From NCBI RefSeq assembly GCF_964340395.1, contig NC_135566.1, forward strand, positions 7,482,001-7,546,000: 64,000 nt of DNA, read 5' to 3'. Source of the DNA: Glandiceps talaboti. Lineage: Eukaryota; Hemichordata; Enteropneusta; Spengelidae. Positions 37,301-41,999 of the stretch are shown piece after piece (the first letter of the stretch is position 1; every line of letters begins with the position of its first letter). Both the position numbers and the translations under genes were made by a program. The notes under the pieces are model-generated. The model saw only the letters and a program-made list of their open reading frames with translations, was not told the DNA's origin and did not search any database.

Positions 37301-38383
37301 CTTTGTCCGATAAATACTGTGAATGTTAAAGCATATGTTGTTGACAACATAAGATGGAAGATATTCATATATACAATATGTCCCTGCTACAACACAAAAC
37401 ATATAAACAAAAGGCAATGCAATGAAGGAGCTAGCAAAATTAAAATATAGCAAAAGCAAACAACAGTCTGACAAGTATATAAACATTTAAAATGCAAAAC
37501 AAGGACATTTAGAAAGCTTAACCTGCCTAATTACAGTCAAAATGCACTGTTCTACTTGTGCCATACACATCACTCCCAGACACAGAATATGTAAAACACC
37601 TGAGTTGTGGTTCCTCATTCTCCTGACTTCAGCATCATCATTCATCATGTAACTAATAAGCTAATCACAACATATGGAACACCCTTGGGAAATACTTGCC
37701 AAGAAGAACATCTTTATGGTGTTACCCATCTTGTAAGTTCGCTGAACAGATTTGGGCGTACATTCCCGCCCTTTTGCTCAGGCACTACACGTACGTACTG
37801 TACTTACTTTCTCCCAATTTACGATCATTGATATGTTATCAATACTAAACATATTTCAATACCCTTGGAAGTGTATGGGTCTGCCATTTTGCAAACTAAT
37901 ATTACTGAGAGAACTCAGCTCATGCAACTATTATGAATCCAATCGTAAAATTCTACAGCAATGACGTGCATTCCCGCACGCCAGCGGTCATAGCATGCAC
38001 ATGTGACATAGGCAAGCTTTTTGTACGAACTGTTTTAAAATCAGAATGCGACATCTTCACCTAATAGTAATACCCCTCGTCCGATTCATTCACAGATACT
38101 TTACTGAACCGTTAAATTGAGCTTTGCATTCACATGCAGCCCATAATAAAAGACACTAGCCACAGTTTACATAACCACGAGACGGGTAACTATCATTACT
38201 ACTGGAGCATGCTCGTTTGTTGCATTCAAAAAATATCGGCCATTTTAGAATCTCCACTCGAGCTCAGAATCTACCATTGGTATGAGCCAGCCTAAAAATC
38301 TCGTCTGCGACAAACACTCACGAGTTGGTGTGGAGATACTTGATATCCAGTTGTGCTCGGCTAAGACCTTTATATACTTCCAT
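319..38383 (-). CDS. MORC2: MORC2 orthologue: GHKL ATPase, CW zinc-finger chromatin protein (27 exons, C-terminal end off the left edge)
   Basis: Joined coding exons, 5' to 3' on the minus strand: 38383-38322, 34588-34535, 30170-30136, 27592-27524, 26462-26372, 25298-25115, 24315-24222, 18973-18847, 18104-17976, 14283-14204, 11030-10951, 10076-9850, 9462-9317, 8931-8803, 8307-8202, 7531-7438, 7192-7154, 6792-6628, 5691-5539, 4952-4854, 4252-4163, 3633-3543, 2747-2609, 2242-2206, 1624-1437, 1167-1035, 435-319. All have AG acceptors and GT donors, and phases agree throughout, giving 986 codons against about 1032 in human MORC2. The exon order and nearly every block match MORC2: [51 protein letters not shown] finger, chromo-like module, C-terminal coiled coil. 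Known family role: nuclear ATP-dependent dimer that compacts chromatin and works with the HUSH complex in silencing. The final exon and stop lie left of base 1. Confidence 0.95.
615..637. repeat. (CA)n microsatellite; (CATA)n at 740-768
   Basis: Perfect dinucleotide run, with a tetranucleotide ATAC run nearby; MORC2 intron 26. Open frames here are repeat artefacts. Confidence 0.9.
1700..1990 (-). repeat. Tandem copies of the exon 25 acceptor region (~135-bp unit)
   Basis: The block ATATATTC(C/A)TGCAGGAATC with following KKAMV-coding sequence, plus the intron text TGGAATCCATTTAT, occurs at the real exon 25 border (1624), at 1761 and near 1905, with a decayed copy near 1975. Confidence 0.75.
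1711..1761 (-). CDS. Candidate 51-nt cassette exon of MORC2 (copy of exon 25 start)
   Basis: A near copy of the first 48 nt of exon 25 lies upstream of it on the minus strand. It has its own acceptor (TGCAG before 1761), reads [17 protein letters not shown], and is followed by a GTATGT donor (1710-1705). The length is 51 nt with phase 0 at both ends, so inclusion would add 17 residues without a frame change. A third copy near 1870-1905 has an in-frame stop, and a fourth near 1965-1985 is mostly lost. Use is not proven; it may be a dead duplicate. Confidence 0.4.
2206..3633 (-). CDS. MORC2: MORC2 exons 22-24: acidic linker and chromo-like (Tudor-like) domain
   Basis: Exon 22 (3633-3543) encodes an acidic stretch ([19 protein letters not shown], continuing to ADENNE). 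Exon 23 (2747-2609) encodes [18 protein letters not shown] and [18 protein letters not shown], matching the human block with REWYTGRV and RWKVKFDYVP, the chromo-like domain of MORC2. Exon 24 (2242-2206) is only 37 nt and completes it with [12 protein letters not shown]. Phases are 1, 1 and 0 at the donors. Exon 22 is flanked on its upstream side by the long compound microsatellite at 3937-4145. Confidence 0.9.
2845..3069. mobile_element. Fold-back MITE, 225 bp, in MORC2 intron
   Basis: The left arm (about 2845-2932) and the reverse complement of the right arm (about 2985-3069) match over roughly 85 bases: both contain TAACACT, AAGTAAAG, ATATCAAGTGT and AAAGTATAC in order. The arms are separated by a ~50-bp centre that is richer in CpG. 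No coding capacity. Target duplication not clear. Confidence 0.75.
3937..4145. repeat. Compound microsatellite (CA)n (AAAC)n (CA)n (CATA)n
   Basis: Over 200 bp; the (CATA)n part ends only ~17 bp from exon 21's donor. It explains several Thr/His and Cys/Val reading frames. Confidence 0.95.
4163..7192 (-). CDS. MORC2: MORC2 exons 17-21: coiled coil CC2 and low-complexity basic linker
   Basis: Exon 17 (7192-7154) gives [13 protein letters not shown], the second short coiled coil after the CW finger. Exons 18 (6792-6628), 19 (5691-5539), 20 (4952-4854) and 21 (4252-4163) encode a disordered Pro/Ser/Lys-rich linker ending in [11 protein letters not shown], likely with nuclear-localisation and phosphorylation sites. 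Exons 18 and 19 both contain an RPVGKA(A/S)PVV motif at a similar place, so one probably arose from a copy of the other. The linker is not conserved in sequence with vertebrates; its assignment rests on intact reading frame, splice sites and phase between conserved blocks on both sides. The intron after exon 19's acceptor side holds an array of copies of that acceptor. Confidence 0.85.
4485..4790. repeat. Tandem repeat, ~45-bp unit, about 7 copies
   Basis: The unit resembles ACATACATTTATCAAACTAA followed by ACATACCTCAACATGTGT. Fills the MORC2 intron between exons 20 and 21. Confidence 0.75.
5700..6135 (-). repeat. Tandem array of ~64-bp units carrying the exon 19 splice acceptor
   Basis: On the minus strand each unit reads TCATTTTCAG/GTAATTTCAAG followed by CCYGTTGGCAAGGCATCTCC and TGTAGTT, then an AT-rich spacer. 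About seven units precede the true exon 19 acceptor at 5691. Each copies the last intron bases and the first 39 nt of exon 19. Spacers contain stops, so no unit is a complete exon. Confidence 0.8.
7438..9462 (-). CDS. MORC2: MORC2 exons 13-16: end of the transducer and CW-type zinc finger
   Basis: Exon 13 (9462-9317) encodes [20 protein letters not shown] and onward to YWKDIGIG, almost identical to vertebrate MORC2. Exon 14 (8931-8803) runs to ITIQC, exon 15 (8307-8202) to NPDHSHN and exon 16 (7531-7438) starts RCTIAEQKC. Together they build a CW finger with the four zinc cysteines C502, C505, C528 and C539, and the conserved tryptophans W508 (LKWR) and W526 (YWVC). In vertebrate MORC2 the CW domain lacks part of the histone-tail pocket and does not read H3K4me as MORC3 does; whether the same is true here cannot be decided from these residues alone. 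Confidence 0.93.
7967..8122. mobile_element. Fold-back element, ~156 bp, next to MORC2 exon 15
   Basis: The left arm (7967-8012, with TTGTACCACGACC, GGGTTCTTATTGACTTGCGA) pairs with the right arm (about 8076-8122, with GTAAGTCAATAAAAACCCTT, GTCGTGGTACAAGAA). Arms are ~45 bp. Its right end is 80 bp from exon 15. Sequence just left of it (7905-7960) partly mirrors the centre, so the original element may have been longer. Confidence 0.7.
9850..14283 (-). CDS. MORC2: MORC2 exons 10-12: inserted coiled-coil arm (CC1)
   Basis: Exons 14283-14204, 11030-10951 and 10076-9850 encode about residues 282-411. The stretch beginning [20 protein letters not shown] continues into a highly charged helix rich in A, K, E and Q ([20 protein letters not shown], then [20 protein letters not shown]), then returns to the fold at [13 protein letters not shown] and [20 protein letters not shown]. 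In human MORC2 this is the antiparallel coiled coil that emerges from the ATPase module and is needed for DNA binding and silencing. The intron upstream of exon 11 ends in a GTT triplet microsatellite only about 45 bp from the acceptor, and the preceding intron carries the 13.3-13.8 kb minisatellite. Confidence 0.93.
11057..11131. repeat. (ATC)n (AAC)n triplet repeat before MORC2 exon 11
   Basis: Four ATC then about 21 AAC triplets. Read on the gene strand it is GTT/GAT, lying in the branch-point region of exon 11. Confidence 0.92.
12477..12597. repeat. 21-bp tandem repeat, ~6 copies
   Basis: The unit is GACTTTCAAACAATACAGAC plus T; as 21 is a multiple of three it produces long open frames in several phases that are not genes. 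Lies in MORC2 intron 10. Confidence 0.85.
13255..13825. repeat. Minisatellite with alternating 46/43-bp units
   Basis: Units share GTAAAATTTCTGTTSAGCCA and GACAATA; one form has CCACAATGTAGTATTGCTG, the other AAATGTAGTGGTGTTG. They alternate to give an 89-bp higher-order period. About 13 units in MORC2 intron 10; the right end is more diverged. Confidence 0.85.
14515..14990. repeat. Diverged ~110-bp tandem repeat, about 5 copies
   Basis: Recurring blocks CACTAAACAATCA, GACAGGTTCTGA and AAGGGCATCTATTTTA in the same order. Located just upstream (minus strand) of exon 10. Confidence 0.6.
15106..16557. mobile_element. Non-autonomous DNA transposon, 1,452 bp, with ~55-bp inverted ends and TTTA duplication
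   Basis: The left end GGGGCCGTGTCATTTTAAAA and its continuation recur inverted at the right end (about 16500-16557), matching in over 50 of ~58 positions. Both ends then run into a G-rich tract (15157-15180 left; 16488-16496 right). A perfect TTTA flanks each side (15102-15105 and 16558-16561). The inside is richer in CpG than the host intron and no transposase was found. Superfamily unknown; a four-base TTTA duplication does not fit the common TA, TTAA or 8-bp classes. Confidence 0.8.
15157..15180. repeat. Poly-G tract inside the 1.45-kb element
   Basis: About 23 consecutive G. Other long G/C tracts: 17034-17051, 25372-25385, 41326-41338, 42141-42152, 42900-42911, 51665-51692, 55392-55411, 59207-59221, 61297-61310. 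Confidence 0.9.
16881..16956. repeat. Short palindromic repeat, copy 1 (see 21641-21720)
   Basis: A 76-bp near-perfect palindrome centred on ACAATTGT; arms contain CAGTGCAG, AGGTYGTATCTGCT and the complement AGCAGATACAACCTTTCTG. A second copy lies 4.7 kb away in another MORC2 intron. Confidence 0.75.
17010..17690. repeat. Diverged ~100-bp tandem repeat
   Basis: Recurring GCATCACATTTGGCTAAG, GTAAGGGATAGGG and CAAATTTTGTGCATCA blocks. Single copies of the same unit occur at about 27100-27200 and 52385-52460, so it is also dispersed. Confidence 0.7.
17691..17960. repeat. 71-bp tandem repeat, 3.8 nearly identical copies
   Basis: GTCAGTGAAACATTAAAATT starts at 17691, 17762, 17833 and 17904, exactly 71 bp apart. 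The array stops 16 bp short of exon 9's 3' edge (17976), so it abuts the donor site. Confidence 0.9.
17976..38383 (-). CDS. MORC2: MORC2 exons 1-9: ATPase and transducer-like module
   Basis: The start codon is at 38383-38381; exon 1 encodes [20 protein letters not shown] and ends in a GTGAGT donor, and exon 2 resumes with [18 protein letters not shown]. Numbering from this Met, the GHKL N-box has E33 (general base) and N37 (Mg-ATP ligand). The next motif is LDDGEGM at residues 65-71, then GKSSKR (83-88) and the lid glycine motif [13 protein letters not shown] (95-107). Exons 6-9 (residues 105-281) continue with the S5/transducer part, including IDEVIVP, KYSPF, the [10 protein letters not shown] strand and [14 protein letters not shown]. 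All residues expected for ATP binding are present, so this should be an active ATPase. The start was chosen because exon 1 aligns with the N terminus of vertebrate MORC2 and no other upstream ATG is in frame with a donor. Confidence 0.95.
18556..18664. repeat. (AATC)n (AACC)n tetranucleotide repeat
   Basis: AATC repeats change into AACC repeats; MORC2 intron 8. Confidence 0.9.
20469..20840. mobile_element. TTAA-flanked fold-back MITE, 372 bp
   Basis: Both ends read TTAAARTGGC, then YATATGGATGAGGAYTGGGT when oriented inward, continuing through ATTTATTTT and CAATTTTATCATGGC to GTGAAACA, arms over 100 bp. TTAA at 20469-20472 and 20837-20840 can be the target duplication, as in piggyBac or Kolobok elements. 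No ORF; it depends on a transposase from elsewhere. It lies in the 5.2-kb MORC2 intron 7. Confidence 0.75.
21641..21720. repeat. Short palindromic repeat, copy 2 (see 16881-16956)
   Basis: It has the same arms (CGTCAGTGCAGTGAGGTC, CTATACAATTGCATAGCAGA, ATAACCTTTCTGCACTGA) as the copy at 16881, with about 85 percent identity by eye. Likely a miniature hairpin transposon family. Confidence 0.75.
21928..22547. mobile_element. Inverted-repeat element, ~620 bp
   Basis: The left end (21928-21965: ACACTGTACAACATTTTACC, CACAACTCTCTCTGATT) is found inverted at 22510-22547 (AATCAGAGAGAGTTGTGGGT, AAGATATTATACAGTG). The inside is AT-rich without an ORF. Probably a MITE; more distant copies of pieces occur up to 23.1 kb. 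Confidence 0.6.
23504..23979. mobile_element. Palindromic MITE, ~476 bp (family A, copy 1)
   Basis: The left end TTTTAAAGGGGAACACTACT and the reverse of the right end (TAAAAGGGAATACCACTC) match, and further in GGGTTTTGGAGAGTCATTT pairs with AAATGACTCTCC...AACCC. The centre is itself a palindrome around AAACACTTAGGAGTCATG. No ORF. Confidence 0.65.
24380..24668. mobile_element. Partial MITE (family A, copy 2) beside MORC2 exon 7
   Basis: It shares the centre (AAGCACTTAGGAGTCAT...) and the right end (GAAATGACTCTC, GGAGTGGTGTTCCCCTTTAA) with the element at 23504-23979, but the left terminal repeat is missing or decayed. It begins ~65 bp from exon 7. Confidence 0.6.
25045..25171 (-). repeat. 63-bp tandem duplication across the exon 6 donor
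   Basis: The exon 6 tail (TTTGATAGTAGTACAAGGCA ... GAACGTGTCAAA/GTAAGTCTC) is followed directly by a diverged copy (TTTGATAGTTTTACAAGGCA ... GAACACACTATAGGCAAGT). The copy is intronic if the first donor is used. Confidence 0.8.
26105..26225 (+). mobile_element. 3' tail of a decayed retroelement
   Basis: A hairpin GACTGT/ACAGTC (26169-26174 with 26181-26186) is followed by CGAAATGTCGGG and AATAAA (26203-26208), the arrangement seen at the 3' end of several invertebrate retroelements (TGAAGA-stem-CGAAACGTCGG). It lies on the opposite strand to MORC2 within intron 5. No reverse transcriptase frame is recognisable upstream. Confidence 0.4.
28285..28560. repeat. ~68-bp tandem repeat, about 4 copies
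   Basis: CTCAGTACCTGCAATA, followed by GAGG(C/G)TCAAAATAGAACAAG and TTGACTTATT recur. MORC2 intron 3. Confidence 0.7.
29212..29405. repeat. (GAAT)n and (GTAT)n arrays
   Basis: GAAT run, then two long GTAT runs separated by a degenerate stretch (29279-29360). MORC2 intron 3. Confidence 0.9.
30343..30430. repeat. (GTAT)n (GT)n microsatellite
   Basis: Tetranucleotide run leading into GT dinucleotides then GTAT again; MORC2 intron 2, about 170 bp upstream of exon 3. Confidence 0.9.
34126..34338. repeat. Two (TA)n runs, 34126-34166 and 34255-34338
   Basis: Nearly perfect alternating AT separated by unique sequence; the second is over 80 bp. Downstream of MORC2 exon 2. Preceded by (GTAT)n at 34056-34092. 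Confidence 0.92.
35000..38300. other. MORC2: MORC2 intron 1, mostly diverged AT-rich tandem repeats
   Basis: Blocks such as AAATGAGCTA...TATGCATA (about 35370 and 35570) and ATGCAAAGYRYYTCAT (36650, 36955, 37125, 37240) recur at 100-300 bp spacing. No coding exon seen. Confidence 0.5.
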
Positions 38384-39205
38384 TCTTGCAATTTTGCCTC
38401 AAAATATCCAGTGAAATACGTTGCACCAAAAGTCGAAGGTCGCAGTCTTCGAGTAAGGTGACGTTACACACTGCACTTCACACTTCCAAGATGAGGTGTA
38501 TATATATTGCAATATTTCACCACTGCTGAGAAGTACAGATGACATCAACGCATCGGTCTGTCTATCTGGATGTTCACGACATATGGCTTCGTCTAATCTT
38601 GATTTCCCGACACAGAAAAAACTCCGTGACTATACGTAAATCTCACTCTATATATGAACTTCGCTCCCTTCGCTTCGGTGACCGACGTTTTAAACGTTGA
38701 TGTGTGCATCTACTCATGTCATGGCACAACGTGGGTACACTTATCAACAAATAAAATGTTCGTCCGCGGCCTCGTGACTCTTAAAAATAGTTCGATGAAA
38801 TGCAAAATAATCAAAGAACTTGTGGTGTAAACATTCTCTAATTCTGCATTTCGTAGCTGACATTTATTTATCAATATAAGATGATATCAGGGCTACGACA
38901 ATGCAAGTGTTCCACAACGTAAGTTTTTGATTTGCCCGTCATGTGCGGATGAATATTTTATAATTTATAGTAGACGGACCATGGGGAAGCAAGCAAGATA
39001 TCGTAATGGACCAGGCAACGAAAATGGCGAGCGTGGTTACACCCGTTCAGACCATTTCCAGAATATGTCGTATTATATTTTCAATGCCAGATTATGATGC
39101 GTATACCAGGTTATCAAGTCTCAAGATTACTGTCAGATAGCCAGCTCATGGAGCTAGAGGAAGACGCGATTTATAAGTGACCTCAATATGGCGGATTGGT
39201 GAGGA
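38384..39205. promoter_or_regulatory. CpG-richer upstream region of MORC2, possibly bidirectional
   Basis: CpG dinucleotides, rare elsewhere in the window, become frequent between the MORC2 start and about 39.2 kb. YY1-like ATGGCG cores occur near 39030 and at 39185-39194 (AATATGGCGG), the latter followed by ATTGG (reverse CCAAT box). This looks like the MORC2 promoter and perhaps that of a divergent plus-strand transcript. The transcription start itself cannot be placed from sequence. Confidence 0.45.
39006..39109 (+). CDS. Candidate first exon of a small YbdD-like protein (unproven)
   Basis: In the CpG-rich region upstream of MORC2 an ATG at 39006 opens a short frame reading MDQATKMASVVTPVQTISRI, then CRIIFSMPDYDAYTR, with a possible AG/GTTATC donor after 39109; without splicing it stops at 39146. 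The last part resembles the start of the bacterial YbdD/DUF466 family (a basic amphipathic helix followed by MPDYDxY). The family's following part (H-M-x3-HP ... FFRER) was not found downstream in the window, so the match may be chance. No other evidence of expression is visible. Confidence 0.22.
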
Positions 39206-41387
39206 TTGCGTCATTGTCATGGTATTTGCTAGACTGCTGCTGAACGGTGGATAGATATATCATGATAGTAGGAGTGTTCATGACAAATTTTCAATTATTT
39301 TGCCGTGGAAAGATTCAGGTGATATATTTGTGAACTTTTCCTGTAAATATGACGAGTATAGTATGTATTTGAAATGGGAATTGTGTTGTACAGATATGGT
39401 ATAGGGCGTGGTGTTGATGTTTACATTTTACCTCTTTACTCAGTTTACTGACTGAAGCTTGGGTGTTGATCATTAATTAACATAACAGAAGTACAGCATT
39501 CATGCAAGCAGTGTGGTGCATTGTAAGGGTGACTCGCATTCTTTATATTGTAATGGGTAGTGTGTTCACGAGTGAAGACATATATATTGTAAAAGCCAAG
39601 GCCGTTCACCCGTTAAAAAATACACGTAAAAAAGCGACCATTATTATTTAGGCAGTATATCCAAACGCTATATATACGCCTCTGATGACGTCATGATCGG
39701 CAGTTTATAGTTTACTGACAAATTATTTCAACTGCTTCATATTTGTCATAGACCTGACAACAGATCTGAATGTGTATGTGAAATTATTTTTTCATTATTT
39801 AGAAGGCTTAGTTTTATGTGAAATTCGGGAAAGAATTAGGAAGTTCATTGTTATTGTGAACATGATTATTCAGTGTGGTTCGAATGGTTTCACACTAGAA
39901 ATCACTTTTTCCCTCCGAAATGGCGTCAAATTGGAGGTACCCCCCCCCCCCAAAAAAAAAAAAAAAAAAAATAACCCTTACTACGTGTGATGTTGTCAAT
40001 TATATTAGTGTACTGTCAGAAATTTTGGGCAGTGTTGTATGATTTTCAGGAACTGTGCTATTATAGTGGCACATTGAATTTTGCAAGGCTTAGTAACAGG
40101 CATTCAATTGAAAAAAATGTGAAAGATAGCTTTTCGTATGAATTTTGTTTTTATGATTTTGCCAAATGCTGACTCGACAGTTATGTTTGTACCCACATTC
40201 ACAACAGTTGTATCTGTTACACTATAGATAGTAATTTTATAGCATGGACGACAAGGTATTCTGGTAATCAGCATTTTGAAAGTGGAAGACGCTTTTATGA
40301 TATTTCATGTGACTGTAAAAATACATCTCTTTGACTGACATGACAGTCACATGACAGGAGAGACTGAGTCCGTCGTTGAAATATGTCGGATGTTATTATT
40401 GAAACCGTTAGAATATGCCATTGCTTCGTGGGATGTTGGAGCAATATAAAGACTCTATAAGGCACGTAAGTATATCCATATGTAAATTACGAAAGTCACG
40501 ATTGGAATGCGTGGCATTTTCCTCTCGCTGGCAAACCGATAAACATTGACCGGAAGCGTGTATGCTCAAGAAAGTGTGTAAAAGGTGAACGCTTCCCCAA
40601 TTAATCTCATGACTTTGGACTTCACACTGTGTCATCATCATGACCTGCCGGTGTAAGTTTACACCCACTGTATTAACGTTTCCTCTGATTTCGAGCCAAC
40701 ATATTCTGTATCGATAGATAATCAAATTACATCATGTACTGTTCATATTGTTCCAGCCATTATTACCTGTCGGGGATACAGTCGACATTATCTTATTTAT
40801 TAATCCAAGTTTGTAAATTACGTATTGTTGATATTATCACATCCATGATTAGTCAAAAGAAAAAAAATGTGTGTTTCCGACAACCCGACCCACCCTAGTT
40901 TAATCCGATTTAAAACAAAAGGATAATTTCTTTGTCTTCTTGATCTTCATGCACGCTGTTTTATTTTCCCAGTGATGCCTGTACATATCTCATCATTATC
41001 ACGGAAGGGGTATTCTGTCCGACAATTCTTTTGGTTTGGGGTCCAAGCAATATTTTTCAAATGAAAACAATTAAAGAGATACAATAAAAATGTTAAAAAT
41101 CACAACCTACCTACCCTATTCTCTGAGGCCATGTTATGGGAAACACACACTTATTTTCTCTCTCTCCTTGTGAACTGACTCGCATCTTTACACTCAGGAG
41201 TGGGCACAGTCGGCATTACCTCATTTATTAAATCAAAGTTGTAAGTTGCGTCATGTGTTGATATTCACCGCATCCATGATTGCATGACTTGGCCGTGGCA
41301 AGTACCATGTCCACTCCATTGGAGTGGGGGGGGGGGGCATTACAGTCGGCATTATCGTATTCATTTTAAATTTATCAAAAATAATAC

Positions 41388-41568
41388 AGCCGTGCCGGAT
41401 CCACCACTCCCAGCTGACCGCTCAGCCTTTATTCCTCTGTATGACAGTAATTGCTATATGAACATTGCCAAGCAATTGTGTTGTAACTGTAACTCACGTG
41501 ATCATGAGTGGTATAAAGAAGACGTACCGGAACTGCAGTGTCTGACACCAAGGTCTATTGGGTAATTA
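41388..41568 (+). CDS. Candidate terminal coding exon, unknown protein
   Basis: A good acceptor (AATAATACAG) ends at 41387 and is followed by an open frame of about 59 codons beginning VPDPPLPADRSAFIPLYDSN and ending CLTPRSIG, then TAA. Base composition is clearly more GC-rich than the surroundings, and a canonical AATAAA at 41877-41882 could end a 3' UTR. The frame is Cys-rich in its middle (QLCCNCNS) but no family is recognised. It may be the last exon of a plus-strand gene starting in the shared promoter region; no connecting exons were found with confidence. Confidence 0.28.
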
Positions 41569-41876
41569 TATCTGACCGAAAATAATGGGTGTGAACCACC
41601 TTGTCTCACTTAATGATCTATAATAGTGACGGTCACCCATTTCATATCTCCTTGAAACGACCGCTAAGACTAATATTGTGCAACACTCTATAACTAAAAT
41701 ACAATGAAGTCAATTTATTCCGAACTGTTAAAAGCGGTGTATGAAGAGCCTCGGCAAAACCATTTTCACAGAAAGGAGATATTACAATTTAAAGTGATTT
41801 CGATCGAGTGACTTGAGTATTTCACAGTACATATATTTAGCGATTTTATACAGATTTGTATATGCTTGTGTTTTTC

Positions 41877-41882
41877 AATAAA
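41877..41882 (+). terminator. AATAAA polyadenylation signal (plus strand)
   Basis: AATAAA within TTTTTCAATAAAATATTTTT, about 310 bp after the stop of the candidate terminal exon at 41388-41568. It only has meaning if that exon is real. Confidence 0.3.
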
Positions 41883-41999
41883 ATATTTTTGTATCAATTA
41901 CACGAGTGTTGACTCATGCATATTGGAATGCAAGTATGTTTGCTTCTTTGAAATATGAACTGAGCTGTCATCGCGAGTGTGTTCTGGAAAGGTAGGTTT

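Noticed and set aside
40410-40625. Possible THAP-like zinc-finger relic (CHCFVGCWSN ... RVCSRKCVKGERF) in two plus-strand frames
   Set aside because: Needs a frameshift and contains stops; spacing of Cys/His and the AVPTIF-like end are not convincing. A profile search with the THAP model would decide.
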